From contig BGKB01000049.1 in NCBI GenBank assembly GCA_003116975.1, forward strand, positions 310,001 through 374,000: 64,000 nucleotides of DNA, given 5' to 3'. The translations under genes were made by a program, and so were the position numbers. Below the pieces are notes generated by a model. The model saw only the letters and a program-made list of their open reading frames with translations. It made no database searches and was not told the origin of the DNA. This DNA comes from Aurantiochytrium sp. KH105. Taxonomy: Eukaryota; Sar; Bigyra; Thraustochytrida; Thraustochytriidae. This document shows positions 18,261 to 29,099 of this stretch, one piece after another (position 1 is the first letter of the stretch; each line of letters starts with the position of its first letter).

Positions 18261-21200
18261 ATGCAGCGCAGTCATCTTCGTGGCGGGTCGAGCGGTGGCG
18301 CGCCGAACCAGGCAGGGAGCAGTCGCGACGATGCACAAGAGCTACGCGCTCTGGAGACTGCGCTGGCGTACGCGCAAACGCGCGTTGAGATCCTCGAGAG
18401 CGCGCTCGGCGTCAAAAAAAGCCTACGGCACATCGATGGGGGGCATGGCAGCTTGCAACATGAACTACAGCAGGAGAAAGAGGCGTCATCTCAGGTGACG
18501 CTTTGCCGTATTTCTGCACCGAAGCACGCCATGGCGCGTTTTGACGGACTCGAAGACGATCGTGTTGAAGAAGACGCGCATCAAATTTTGCGATACGCCA
18601 AGTCACGTGGCCAGGATCAGGTCGTAGACCGCTTCGGCGCCGCAGAAATCGAAAAGTTTTTGCTCACATATAAATACCAACATCGAGCGCAAGAGGCAGC
18701 GTGCCGGGTACAAACATGGTGGCGCATGCGCGTCCGTCGCGTCAAATTTCTCCGCGTGCAACGACGTCGTCGCGCAATACGTGCAAAGTTTCTGCGAGGA
18801 TGGGTGTTCTTTGTCAAGGCCGAGAGTGTTCTGCGTCGTTTCGTGAGACGCCGATTCATCTATCGTTGGCGTACGGCCAAGGATGAAGGCGTGGCCGCGC
18901 GTAAACTCATCATGCAAATGACCAAAGGCCACAATGACGTGCTCATGAGCAAGCTTCTTGTGCGTATGGAACGACGCAAGATATCAATGGCAAGGTCAAC
19001 GATGGCTTCAAGCGCAAGCTCGCCACAATCAAAAGCCGCGGCGATCACAGGGAAAACAGCTCAACCGAACCAGATGCAAGACTCAAACAGGGTCAAAGAA
19101 GTCTCGACACAGCTCTTCATGGACCCGCGTCAGCGAAGAGCCGCGCTTGAAAAGGAGGAGCAAGAGAGGATGTGGGTGCGTGTACGACAAATGGCTGAGC
19201 GTAATCAGAAACGACAGGCGGTCTTGGGCTGGAAAGTCTTTATGAAACTCACAGCACTGCGGCGGATTCAAGCTGGAATGCACTTGCTGCGAATGAAAAG
19301 ACTCTCCAAGCGCCGTCGCGACGTCAAGCTCTGGGTCGGCGAGCGTCGACAAATTATTTTTGAAATGTGGCGTCGATGGTCGGCCTTTCGGCGCAGTCGT
19401 CGCATGAACGAGCCAACTCCAGTGTACGAGATGGACTTTCCGTTGTGGGATGAATGGCTGGAGAACTTTGCCAGAATGTCACTACTCAAAGCACACGCAG
19501 CGGCTCGGGCCCCACGCATGCTTTTATTGCGATTTTTCCGTAAACTCTGCTCGTTTCGCAAACGGCGGCAGAAAAAACGCGACAATGAGGCCCTAGCCAA
19601 GCAACAGTACGAGGAGTCGCGTCAGTATTACGTTCTCAAGCACTGGTTTGCTCACGCACGACAGCGCGGTAGCCTTTTGCGGCAAACGAGGCGCGTTCTC
19701 GTCACATGGTACGAGTGGACCAAACGCAAGGTTCGACTTCGTGTTGTAAAGCGATTTCTTGCGCTCAACATGCGTTCCGACACGAAGCGCGTCGTATTGC
19801 AGAAATGGAAGCAGCGTTACGAGGACGCCGAGTCCCTGCGAATGATCCGAAATGACGCTATTCTCGCTTCCGGCAGCGTGCGAAGCGTCCAGGTTGCCTT
19901 GCACGCTGTGTTCATGTGGAAGCAGGACGCTGCGCACGTGTATTTCGTTCGCGCGTGGTGGGCATGGCGCCGCGTCTGCGAAGGACGTCGTCGCTGGACC
20001 TATGCTCGCTTTGTGTATTTACGCGCCGAGGCACGACGCTTACAGCGTATTGCTTTTGCTGCGTGGGCGAACTGGCTCTACAACCGGCGAGGGAGGCATG
20101 GCAAGATTGCAAAAACTGCGCCACACAGATTTACCACCGCACAGCAACTGCGAGACTGCTTGGAAGCTGGTTCTGCGCTCCCTTCCCAATGGCGCGTGGA
20201 GGACACCTCCGACATTTCCACACTGTCGACGTGGATGACGCGCACGCGGGATCCTGCCTTGGCGCCACGCCATGATACGCCATTGCACGAAGCCGTCGAT
20301 CTGGGCGACCTGGAGGCCGTGCGCCGAATTCTTGGGACCTTTGAGAATCCGGCCAAGGCACGGAAAATGCACGCTCTCGAGAAACACAAGCTTCGCATGT
20401 TCAAACAAGTCCGCAAGGCCCGTGAAGCCAACAAGAAAGCTGACTCGCCTCTCGCCAAAGCAAAACGAACGCCCGAAAAAGAAGATCCTGCTGAAGGCGA
20501 AACCCCCGTGGACGTTGCATCGGAGCTCAGGGCGATGGACGCGCTGGGCGACTTTGCAGTCGACACACGAAATGAGCAAGGCTTGTCATGTCTCCACCTC
20601 GCGGCGCGCCATGCAGGGGACACGCGCTTTGAAATTGTTGTACTTTTAGTTCGAGCCGGCGCATCCGTCTTTGCGAAAGACGATGAAGGACGGATGCCCG
20701 TAGATTTGGCCACTGACCCGCGAACACGTGCTTTTCTTGGATTGCATGCTGGGCGACTCGAGGCGCACGAGTTTACACCCCTAGAGTTCCATTCGTACCG
20801 CCGCATCCGAATGCACAGCACATGGAGCCATTTGAGCTCGGCAGGCTTTTGGCGTGTGGCCATTTCTGCGAGCTGCTCTTCCGACGCCTCATTGCTCGTT
20901 CGCTCCATGCCACGCTCACCAACCTACGCGTCAGGCGTGTTGTTGGCAATGGGCGGATTTGAAGGCCAAGAGCTCTTGCGCAAGGCGCAACAACGAACCG
21001 TCGAAGCTCGGACACTTGCGATGCGACGTATTCTTGAACGCGACAAAGTCATTCTCGCACGCGCAGTCGTCCGACAGCAGCTTGCAGAGGCGGAGGCAGA
21101 AGCCAAGGCAAACGCTGCAAATGGAAGGAAAGGTGCAAAGGGAAAAGGTGGTCTGCGCGGCAAGCGACGCTCTAGAGCTGTCAAACCCAGTGCGTACTTT

Positions 21201-24200
21201 CTTCACTACTTGGAGACCACTGAAATTCCTCATGCTGGCAAGATCAATGAACTTGTTTTTCGTGAGCCATCGAAACGCTCGGGGTCCGCCGCAGAATCCA
21301 AAGCTCGTGACTCGGGCTCTGGCTCCTCGAGAAGAGACGCTGCGCCACTTGCGGCCATGAACATATTCCAAAAGGTGCTGGGACCGAAACCCTCGTGCGC
21401 CTGGGCGCTGCGGAGCGCGGTGCCAAATCGGCGAGCAGGGGCCTCTACGATGCGGGCCTTTACCGCAAACTTGCCTCCATGCTCTGAGGTTCTGCGGGCC
21501 TTTGAGGATTCGTACGGTGGTATGCCAGGAGATCGTGAACACCTTGCCGCCTCGCAATTTGAGGCAAATCTGATTGCAGGATCGACGATATCTTCCTTGG
21601 AAGGCCGCGAAAGCCCAGATGACGGGGCTTTGGGAAGACTCAGTGCAGCGTGGAAGCTCGCCATCGAGGTTCGTGAAGACTATTTGGAAAGGCTAGGGGA
21701 CGCTTGCAGCTACTTGAATGTACGCAAGCACGAATATCTGCAACGCGTGGCTGACGCCGAAGCCACAATCAAAAGTATGGACACCAAGGCGCGCTCTTGT
21801 CGCAGGTCGAGACGTCTCACTGCCCAAGAACTCAAGGGCGATCATGAGCGCATTCAGACGGAGCTCGCGGAGCTTGAAGCCGAGATGGGAATCACTCGCA
21901 GCAAAATGACCCGATTTCAGGAACGCATTGGTCAGCTCTTGACTGAGCTGGCGAACCTTCGCGGTCGCGGACAGGCCAATACCGCCCGCGCTCGAGCACT
22001 GAAAAAGGAGCTTGTCGAGCAGCAGGAACAGGCTCAGCAAGTGCAAACGCAAATCAATTCGGAAGAAAGGCAAAAGGCCCGTCTTGTGAATGCTACTGAC
22101 GAGACCTTTAACGAGTCGATCCGTCGTCTCAACGAGCTTGAGTCCCTGCAGACGGAAGCCAAGTCCGTTGCGACCGAGCTCCGCGAGCAGGTGTCCTCGA
22201 ACAGGGACAAAGCGAGCTGCTTCAAGCAATTCGAGGAGAAGCTCAAGTCCCTGTGGATCGGCGCGAGAACTAAGCTTGACGAAGCACGGTTCAAGCAGCA
22301 TTCTCCTGGTCTCGAGTTCGAGCAGCCGCCCTCATTCCTGGAGAATATCATGCTCGACTATGAGGTCATCAAAACTTCAAACTTGAATCCGTTGCTCAAT
22401 GATCATGCGGGTCTTCAGGCTGTTCACGAAGACGAAGTGACGAATACTTTGACTGAAAACGAGACGGTTTTAAGCCCGAAGACGTCCTCTGGGCCAAATC
22501 TTGGCTTGCCAAGCGAAGAGAAATCTGTGGCCCTCGAGGAGCCTTCGGCGCGACCATCGTCGCCGGCAGCGTCGTCACGCCCCAACAGTCGAGAGGACAG
22601 CGTTAGCCGGCGAGACAGTGCAGCGTCCACCGTGACAGGATCTGGAAGCGAGATCGAAGAAGTTGGCATGGTTGACGACGAAAGCGATGGGGACGATAGT
22701 TCGGAAGCTGCCTCTCTTGCGATCGATGAGCACGGTGGCTCGAGTTCGGAAGACGAGAACCTCGATGATGACGATGATGACGCTGAAGATGAAGAAGCAT
22801 CAGACGATGAGGCCAAGGGGGACCGCGAAGTTGATGTGCACCGAAATGGACTGGACAGTTCAGAGGATACACCACAGAGCTGGAATGATACCGGCTTTCG
22901 ATCCTTTTCCGCCAAAGATGTTGGGCCTCGGCCCAGTCGTGTGGACGTCTTGATGGTACAGACGTATACCAAGCGCTCCACACCGCTTGATCAGGATCCA
23001 ATTCTGCAACTCGCTAGCCCGCTATCGCGAGAGCACCCAACGGGCCGAAAAGTGGTAGCTCGTGTTCGTGCGGATGAAATGCCACGGACCAGCGAGTTCG
23101 CACGCCGCTCAAGTGTTGTGGTGGTGCGAGACAAGGAACACGTGGTTGACCGGTCGATGTCAATGAGACGGCTCGACACGCTGTTCACAGAGTCCCGCAG
23201 ACTTCTATTCGATGGCGAGGTTGTCGACGAGGAGATCAAGATTGGCAAGGCCATGGAGAAGGAGCGCGCCGAACGTGCAAAGGAATTGGCTGACCGGGAG
23301 AAGTTTGAGCGCGAGGCTCAGGAGCACCTTGCACGCACAGGAAACGGTGGACAGAGCCAGCTTGAAGGCGGTCTCGAACATTCGAGAGCGGACCGAATGA
23401 GCATCCTCTTGAACAAGAACAGAGACTCCATCGAGCTCAGGGTCAAGCAACTCACACCTCGTGCGCAGCAGCCTAGCGAGGACGACGATGAGAATGCAAT
23501 TTTGTGGGATGAGGCAACAAAGATGAAGCAGTTCCCCGAGTTGGAGCGCCCCGACTTTTTCTTTGCAAACTTTGTCACGACCTCTGAGCAAGATACTCAA
23601 AATAATGACCAGGCTGCAAAGACGCAACAAGGTCACTCGAGCCTTGACGATGATGCAAACGGCCTGAATGAAGCCGACGCACCGTCTGCATGTGATGCCG
23701 AGGATGGGGTCGACTCTCTGTCTCAGGACGGCGAAATCATGAATGATGGGGAAACAAGCCCGAGCCCGAGCCAGACAAGCAGCAATGACGAAGAAAAGGA
23801 GGACGACGAAGATGAGGCGTATTTCGCGGCGCGCATGGCTGCCGCTCTCAAACAAGTCGTGCCAAGAGGCGTAGCTCCGTTTCCGGCCGCCTTGTGGAAG
23901 TCGCAAGGCAACGCTGTCTCGAGCAAGCAGCAACGCGCGCTGAACAAGGCGCAGGGCATGAGTTTCGAAAGAGAAAAACTCGATCCATTTCTAAAAATGG
24001 CCCGTCGCAACGAAGACACTCTTTGGAAAGATGCCCCAACCTCGGGCCTTGAGGACTCTCAGTCTGTGCAGCAAAAGCAAAAGCAGCAAGAACAAGAGCA
24101 AGAACAAGAGAAGTGTAGGAAAATGGAAGAGGAGCAAGCGCGACTTTACAAGGAAAATTCGAAAATGGGTGCTCTTACCTCTGTATCCTTCATTCCAAGG

Positions 24201-25325
24201 TCTCCCACGCGCGCGACCCCCCCCTCTCCAGAAGAAGCAAGTTTGTCTGTGCTGGGAGATGCGACGACTTCCAAGCCGACGCTTGATAATGTGTCTGCTG
24301 GAGCGTTGAGCAAGCGCGACGGAAGCGAAGAGCATTCCGCGAAACCTGGCAATTCTGTTGACGTCCAAGCTGACAATGCTGACCAGTCCCATCGCACCAC
24401 TTGTAAAGGCGACCTTGATGGCGAGCATATCAATGTCAAAGAAAAGGAGAGTGAGAGAGAGGGCCGCGAAGCTGTTGCGATATCTGAAGTCGGCGACTCT
24501 CGATCAGAAGCATTTGCCTCGAGAGAAAGCTCTGAATTCATTGAACCAGCCCCACCAGGAGCAGACTGTGAAGAAGCAGACTTGAGCCCGATAGATGGGG
24601 CTGCCGATTTCTTTGACCAGGTGGACGAGCTCTTACTGGCCGCTGAAGGCTGCGATATCGAGGACCCTGGCAACAAAATGGTCCAAGGGAAGGAAACGGA
24701 AATTGCGGTGGAGAAAAGTGTCAAGTTACGTCCTGTTTCGCAGGTAGAGGCCGCACGCATTCTTCGCGAGGAACGCGCTGCTTTGAAAACCGCACAAGCG
24801 GAAAGGCAAAACTGCCTGGATCTGCGAAAACAGCACAATCTGGGGCCAAGGTCACTGTCCCAGGGTCGTTTGCGCGACATCACATATGGACGCCGGTTCT
24901 TGCCGAGCGCCCAGGAAGAAACAAGCGGAGATGGCACAGCCATTGAGGTCCGCAGCGCTCAAATTAGAGTCGCGGATATGCGAATGTCCAAGTCCGCTGC
25001 CAGCTATCGCCCGCGAGGTATTGCTGAAGACTTGGCAAAGCACATTGAGCACCGGGAGCAGGAACAGTCCACCACAAAGCGTTGTGTTTCTGCAGCTGTG
25101 CTGGAGACCTGTAATCTCGACAATGTTTTGCAGGCGCATGCAGTCGTGGACAGCGACACGAGACACTTGCCTCCTCGGCACGACTTTGCCACGGCGCGTC
25201 GTCAGGGCGTTCGACGGGCTCGGCGAGCGCGCTTGGAGCCTCTTCAGCGCAGCAGCGCCAAACCTTCAGCGCCTGCACTTTTATTTGTGGGTCGTACAAT
25301 TTCACATGCTCAAGCGATCGAATAG
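18261..25325 (+). CDS. Giant IQ/SFI1-like repeat, ankyrin and coiled-coil protein
   Basis: 2354 residues, one exon. After a short N-terminal helix, about residues 140-620 hold IQ-like and SFI1-like segments: Arg/Lys-rich helices with a tryptophan at regular spacing (VQTWWRMRVRR, WRRWSAFRRSR, LKHWFAHARQR, WYEWTKRKVR, LQKWKQRYEDA, FAAWANWLYNR). Such repeats bind centrin or calmodulin in SFI1 and relatives. Ankyrin repeats follow at about 672-690 (TPLHEAVDLGDLEAVRRIL) and 770-835. A basic segment comes next, then a long coiled coil (about 1150-1367). The C-terminal thousand residues are mostly acidic, Ser/Glu-rich and disordered, with a nearly pure Asp/Glu stretch around 1470-1523. By analogy the protein may sit at a centrosome, basal body or other microtubule-organising site. 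It is convergent with exportin-6. Confidence 0.75.
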   Translation: MQRSHLRGGSSGGAPNQAGSSRDDAQELRALETALAYAQTRVEILESALGVKKSLRHIDGGHGSLQHELQQEKEASSQVTLCRISAPKHAMARFDGLEDDRVEEDAHQILRYAKSRGQDQVVDRFGAAEIEKFLLTYKYQHRAQEAACRVQTWWRMRVRRVKFLRVQRRRRAIRAKFLRGWVFFVKAESVLRRFVRRRFIYRWRTAKDEGVAARKLIMQMTKGHNDVLMSKLLVRMERRKISMARSTMASSASSPQSKAAAITGKTAQPNQMQDSNRVKEVSTQLFMDPRQRRAALEKEEQERMWVRVRQMAERNQKRQAVLGWKVFMKLTALRRIQAGMHLLRMKRLSKRRRDVKLWVGERRQIIFEMWRRWSAFRRSRRMNEPTPVYEMDFPLWDEWLENFARMSLLKAHAAARAPRMLLLRFFRKLCSFRKRRQKKRDNEALAKQQYEESRQYYVLKHWFAHARQRGSLLRQTRRVLVTWYEWTKRKVRLRVVKRFLALNMRSDTKRVVLQKWKQRYEDAESLRMIRNDAILASGSVRSVQVALHAVFMWKQDAAHVYFVRAWWAWRRVCEGRRRWTYARFVYLRAEARRLQRIAFAAWANWLYNRRGRHGKIAKTAPHRFTTAQQLRDCLEAGSALPSQWRVEDTSDISTLSTWMTRTRDPALAPRHDTPLHEAVDLGDLEAVRRILGTFENPAKARKMHALEKHKLRMFKQVRKAREANKKADSPLAKAKRTPEKEDPAEGETPVDVASELRAMDALGDFAVDTRNEQGLSCLHLAARHAGDTRFEIVVLLVRAGASVFAKDDEGRMPVDLATDPRTRAFLGLHAGRLEAHEFTPLEFHSYRRIRMHSTWSHLSSAGFWRVAISASCSSDASLLVRSMPRSPTYASGVLLAMGGFEGQELLRKAQQRTVEARTLAMRRILERDKVILARAVVRQQLAEAEAEAKANAANGRKGAKGKGGLRGKRRSRAVKPSAYFLHYLETTEIPHAGKINELVFREPSKRSGSAAESKARDSGSGSSRRDAAPLAAMNIFQKVLGPKPSCAWALRSAVPNRRAGASTMRAFTANLPPCSEVLRAFEDSYGGMPGDREHLAASQFEANLIAGSTISSLEGRESPDDGALGRLSAAWKLAIEVREDYLERLGDACSYLNVRKHEYLQRVADAEATIKSMDTKARSCRRSRRLTAQELKGDHERIQTELAELEAEMGITRSKMTRFQERIGQLLTELANLRGRGQANTARARALKKELVEQQEQAQQVQTQINSEERQKARLVNATDETFNESIRRLNELESLQTEAKSVATELREQVSSNRDKASCFKQFEEKLKSLWIGARTKLDEARFKQHSPGLEFEQPPSFLENIMLDYEVIKTSNLNPLLNDHAGLQAVHEDEVTNTLTENETVLSPKTSSGPNLGLPSEEKSVALEEPSARPSSPAASSRPNSREDSVSRRDSAASTVTGSGSEIEEVGMVDDESDGDDSSEAASLAIDEHGGSSSEDENLDDDDDDAEDEEASDDEAKGDREVDVHRNGLDSSEDTPQSWNDTGFRSFSAKDVGPRPSRVDVLMVQTYTKRSTPLDQDPILQLASPLSREHPTGRKVVARVRADEMPRTSEFARRSSVVVVRDKEHVVDRSMSMRRLDTLFTESRRLLFDGEVVDEEIKIGKAMEKERAERAKELADREKFEREAQEHLARTGNGGQSQLEGGLEHSRADRMSILLNKNRDSIELRVKQLTPRAQQPSEDDDENAILWDEATKMKQFPELERPDFFFANFVTTSEQDTQNNDQAAKTQQGHSSLDDDANGLNEADAPSACDAEDGVDSLSQDGEIMNDGETSPSPSQTSSNDEEKEDDEDEAYFAARMAAALKQVVPRGVAPFPAALWKSQGNAVSSKQQRALNKAQGMSFEREKLDPFLKMARRNEDTLWKDAPTSGLEDSQSVQQKQKQQEQEQEQEKCRKMEEEQARLYKENSKMGALTSVSFIPRSPTRATPPSPEEASLSVLGDATTSKPTLDNVSAGALSKRDGSEEHSAKPGNSVDVQADNADQSHRTTCKGDLDGEHINVKEKESEREGREAVAISEVGDSRSEAFASRESSEFIEPAPPGADCEEADLSPIDGAADFFDQVDELLLAAEGCDIEDPGNKMVQGKETEIAVEKSVKLRPVSQVEAARILREERAALKTAQAERQNCLDLRKQHNLGPRSLSQGRLRDITYGRRFLPSAQEETSGDGTAIEVRSAQIRVADMRMSKSAASYRPRGIAEDLAKHIEHREQEQSTTKRCVSAAVLETCNLDNVLQAHAVVDSDTRHLPPRHDFATARRQGVRRARRARLEPLQRSSAKPSAPALLFVGRTISHAQAIE

Positions 25326-25700
25326 GCCAAGTAGAAATTGTGATTGATGCTAAGAACCTTTGAACTTGGCTGCTTTGATAACCGATGTCGGTCGCGCAAA
25401 TGACAGCTTCGTTCTGAACCTTTTTGACTTCCAGCCTCACAAACAAGGCACCGAACACCTGAAGGCCTATTTCTGTACGTGCTCGAGGGGAACAACCAAA
25501 AGTGATTGCGACTTTGGCGAAAACTTGTTTGGCCTGGTCGCGCGAAAGTACTTACCTCCAGCGAAGCTAATGATTTTTGGATTCTTAACCTGCCTAGTGG
25601 CATGGATCATGAATGACATTATACCGTGTTTGAGATTGATGAGTAGGCCTAGGCCTTAATGCAAAGCTTGTTATGATATGATCTAAAAAGAGCGCTTGAC
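25326..25700. other. Convergent 3' spacer, SFI1/ankyrin gene to exportin-6
   Basis: 375 bp, relatively AT-rich, between two stop codons on opposite strands. I see no gene; it should hold both polyadenylation regions. Confidence 0.5.
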
Positions 25701-28700
25701 CTAGAACAGGACACGAATGTCGTTGCCAAACGCACGGAGAGCTATGATGAAGGAAGGCATGTCAGTCGGACGACCTGCGAGTGCGGATGCAACCTCGCGA
25801 TATGCAGCATCAGAGACCTGCTGATGTCCCCGAATTTGGGTTGCATACTCTACGGCAAAACGAGGAATAATTGTGTCGAAAAAGTCGTCGAGATTGACCG
25901 CTGCAAGCCCATACACGGTAATGAGCAATTCGTCCTGAAGAATCTCGCGAGAGTTGGTCGCGAGAAGCTTGAGAAGCGTCGTTGTGAAGACGGGCCGCAT
26001 CTCTTTGAGAAAAGTATCGGACGAGTAGAGCTTTACGGTTTTCTGGAGGTCGTCAAAGATAGCCAAGTTGCGACGAAAAACGTGCGGCGGCAAGCTCTGC
26101 ATCTCGAGCGACTGCAGCAAGAGCTCCATGGCTTGCGAAAAGAGATTATTTCCCTCCCGGTTATCAGAGAACCAGCGCCAGTGCCAGCGCAAAACAGTGT
26201 GAATGAGGTCATATTGGGCCTCAAGCAAGTCGATGGCGTGCTCCGCGCTCGTTGTCGAAGCCTGATTGCCGCCGTCTGCCTTGGAAGCAAGTCCTGCCGC
26301 AACTTCGGACACGTCGTAGAGACACAAGGACAGAATTTTGGGGAGCACGGGCTCGAAGGTGGGCGACGAGTCTCCGAGCAAGGCCACAAAGAGCCGCACC
26401 AGTTTGAGCAAGAGCAGCGGCCCCCCACTGCCGTTCTCGGCGATGCTCTGCGCAATGTTTTGTCGCGCAAAGACATCGACGAGCTCTGAGACAGTCTGCA
26501 GGCAGGCATCCTTTCCGGCTTGTCTGGAAAAGGAGCCCAAGGATGCGACAACAAAGTCGAGCGCGTCTCGCGCAGCGCCAAGCGAGGTCGTGACGCCGCG
26601 GCGCAAGACACGTTGCTGGTCGTTCGAGAGTTGAGCGCCTTGCGCGGCCAAATCGGCGGCTGGTTTCATGAGCAGGCTGATGAAATGAACCGCCGTCGGA
26701 AGGGCGGGGAGGACGACGGAGGAAACAAGTTGCTTGGTGGTGGTAACGTTGTTGGCCGCATCTTGGCAAATCGCCACCAGGATGGTGAGAAGCGGCCTAC
26801 ATCGTTCGGCGTGTTGCATTCTTGCAGACGGGGTCCCTTGCGCAGCTTGCGCCGCGCATTGCTCGACAAGCTGCTTCAAGGAGTGCACGACAGGTCCAAT
26901 GCGCTCTTCGTAGAGCGACTTGATCTTGTCGCGCTCTGCCGCGGAAGGACGCTTGACGGGGGGCGCAAGTGTCATTTTCGATACAGCAACGTACAGCTTG
27001 CTCCGCGGCCGAATGGCGAGGCCGGCAGAAAACTCGGCGAGGTTCCCGGTCACACGCTGGATGGGCGGGTACTCGAGTATGCGGGACGGCACGACATGGA
27101 CGCAAACGGATGCAAAGAGGTCGATGCCCGCCAAGCTAATCTCCTCCGGAAGCGGGGTGAACTTGGACATGAGTGAAGAGAGCGCATGCTCGATGATCTG
27201 GACGGCAACGTTGTCAAAGTTGCCGACAAAGTCCCGCGCAGAGGCGTTTGCCTGCAGGGCGTTCCGGTCAGATTCATTGACCTCGCCGCTCGTGGACAGC
27301 ACGGCGTTGGCAAGTTGGCCGAGCTTTTGCAGCCACGGGCACATGCTCGATGCAAGTTCGAGCGCTCGCACCTGCAAACGCACAAAGGATGGGCCGCACG
27401 TGTAGACGCGATTGGTGTTCATCGCCTCAATGAGCTCGAGAGCCCATCGCATATATTGCAAGGCCGCGTCAAAGAGCGACGAGAAGCGTCCTGGGACAAC
27501 GAGCCACGGCGCAAGCTGGCTGACGATTTGCATCAGCGTCGCAACATCCGAGGCAGCGTGCGCAAAGCGCTGCATGGTATCCGACGGAACCGTCTGATTC
27601 TGCGAGAGCTGACCAAAGAGTGGCGTCAACGTTTCGAGTCCCTGCTGCAAGTGACGGCCTGCCTCCATGAAGAGCGGCTCGTAGGCCGGGCCTTCGTAAG
27701 GGGCGGGAAGGGTGCCGATCTCAGACACGAGGGCAACAATGCGGCTAATGTAGCGCTCGAACTCGGTTACGGGTTGGTCGTCCTCCCCGGATGACCCTGC
27801 GTGTGTCGAAGATGCATTACCGCCATCGGTGAGGGTTTCGGCGCCGTTCCTGTTCTGGCCGGCTTCTGGGGTCTCGTCCTCAATCAGGTCAAGGATGTCT
27901 TCGCTCCGGGACCAGAGAACGCGCTCGACAAGCTTCATCATGAGATGACAGAGGACTTGCAGGTACGCGTTGGCGGCTTGGCTCTGCGCGCCTTGTTCGT
28001 GGTCCTCGCGCACGTAGGTAGTGTACACAGACCACAGCTCGAGCGCAAACAGAAAGTCCTCCACGGACTCCTGGCGCAGGGTGTACGTGGCTAAGAGCCC
28101 GGCAAAGGAGCTAACAGAAAAATTGGGCACGGTCTCTAGCTTGCGAAGATACTTGCGGAGAAGAATGCTGAGAAAGCGCGTGTACTGTGGAACAAAGCCT
28201 TGAGCGCACGCTTCGAGGGCGCTGGCGTCATTACCGCCCGCCAAAATCTGCAAGGTTTCGAGGGCCGCCATTGCCACACGCAGGACAAAGTCTACAGCAT
28301 CGCGTGGCACGAGGTTCTTGTCAAGCATTTCATTGATGCACATGAGCGCCTCGATGGCGTGCACGCTGCGCAGGGCTGTCATGTACCTAAAGACGGCATC
28401 CATGACCTCCCCGTTGAGGACCTGCGAGAGCTGAGCCCAGGCCAGGACTTGTTGAAGAATGGAAAACGCGAGCGAAACTCGGGGAAGCGTGCGCCCTTCC
28501 GATACGTTGGAGGTTCCCAGGCCATGGCGAAGAACGTTGGAAACTATGTTGATGATGCCCGGAAGCTCTCGTTTTAGGAGTTCGCGTAGCTCTTTCTGGC
28601 GCGTCGACGTGACGACTGCCTTTGAATTTTCCAAAGCGAACTCTTCGATGGCGAGCAAAAGGATCTGCAGACCTGCAGCGCTTGTGGTTTCGTCCGCCTG

Positions 28701-29099
28701 GGCGCAGGCGCTCAATATGTCCTGCAGAAAGGACGGATAACGTTCGGGCCAGTCGTGCTTGGCCATCTCCACGACGACCTTGGCTAGTTTTGTGACAATG
28801 TATTTGGGCAGTGCGCCGCCGTGCTGGCGAAGGGCGTAGCGCATGACAAAGGAGCGAACTTCATCGCGCTTTGTCACGGATGTCCAGCGTGTCTGCACAA
28901 CGTGCTCGAGGCTCAGACACGCAAACCAGATAGCATACTCGTTTTTGCTATCATTGAGGATCTGGCACGAAAGTTCTACGCCCTCTGCACTCTCGCGGAG
29001 TTGGTTCAAGCCGTTTTCGATCCTGCGTTTTTCGTCATTTGCCGTCGATGGGTCGAACAGCCTGTTCACCGCCTGCTCCAGCTCGCCGATGGAAATCAT
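25701..29099 (-). CDS. XPO6: Exportin-6-like karyopherin
   Basis: 1132 residues, one exon, close to the animal family length. The N-terminus (about 1-150) is the importin-beta/CRM1 N-terminal region: first HEAT helices, a KNEYAIWFACLSLEHVV segment corresponding to RNDYVMMYSLTVFENLI of human XPO6, and LPKYIVTKLAKVVVEMAKHDWPERY matching the LPYFIRNKLCKVIVDIGRQDWP block. The C-terminus also aligns: LQDELLITVYGLAAVNLDDFF against LQEEIGIAIYNMASVDFDGFF, and a final DMPSFIIALRAFGNDIR against DLPSFTQNVHRLVNDLR. XPO6 exports profilin-actin from the nucleus with RanGTP. The middle is helical HEAT-repeat sequence with a Gly/Ser/Asp linker near residue 430. ATG at 29097-29099. It is divergent from HPRT. 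Confidence 0.85.
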   Translation of the reverse strand: MISIGELEQAVNRLFDPSTANDEKRRIENGLNQLRESAEGVELSCQILNDSKNEYAIWFACLSLEHVVQTRWTSVTKRDEVRSFVMRYALRQHGGALPKYIVTKLAKVVVEMAKHDWPERYPSFLQDILSACAQADETTSAAGLQILLLAIEEFALENSKAVVTSTRQKELRELLKRELPGIINIVSNVLRHGLGTSNVSEGRTLPRVSLAFSILQQVLAWAQLSQVLNGEVMDAVFRYMTALRSVHAIEALMCINEMLDKNLVPRDAVDFVLRVAMAALETLQILAGGNDASALEACAQGFVPQYTRFLSILLRKYLRKLETVPNFSVSSFAGLLATYTLRQESVEDFLFALELWSVYTTYVREDHEQGAQSQAANAYLQVLCHLMMKLVERVLWSRSEDILDLIEDETPEAGQNRNGAETLTDGGNASSTHAGSSGEDDQPVTEFERYISRIVALVSEIGTLPAPYEGPAYEPLFMEAGRHLQQGLETLTPLFGQLSQNQTVPSDTMQRFAHAASDVATLMQIVSQLAPWLVVPGRFSSLFDAALQYMRWALELIEAMNTNRVYTCGPSFVRLQVRALELASSMCPWLQKLGQLANAVLSTSGEVNESDRNALQANASARDFVGNFDNVAVQIIEHALSSLMSKFTPLPEEISLAGIDLFASVCVHVVPSRILEYPPIQRVTGNLAEFSAGLAIRPRSKLYVAVSKMTLAPPVKRPSAAERDKIKSLYEERIGPVVHSLKQLVEQCAAQAAQGTPSARMQHAERCRPLLTILVAICQDAANNVTTTKQLVSSVVLPALPTAVHFISLLMKPAADLAAQGAQLSNDQQRVLRRGVTTSLGAARDALDFVVASLGSFSRQAGKDACLQTVSELVDVFARQNIAQSIAENGSGGPLLLLKLVRLFVALLGDSSPTFEPVLPKILSLCLYDVSEVAAGLASKADGGNQASTTSAEHAIDLLEAQYDLIHTVLRWHWRWFSDNREGNNLFSQAMELLLQSLEMQSLPPHVFRRNLAIFDDLQKTVKLYSSDTFLKEMRPVFTTTLLKLLATNSREILQDELLITVYGLAAVNLDDFFDTIIPRFAVEYATQIRGHQQVSDAAYREVASALAGRPTDMPSFIIALRAFGNDIRVLF

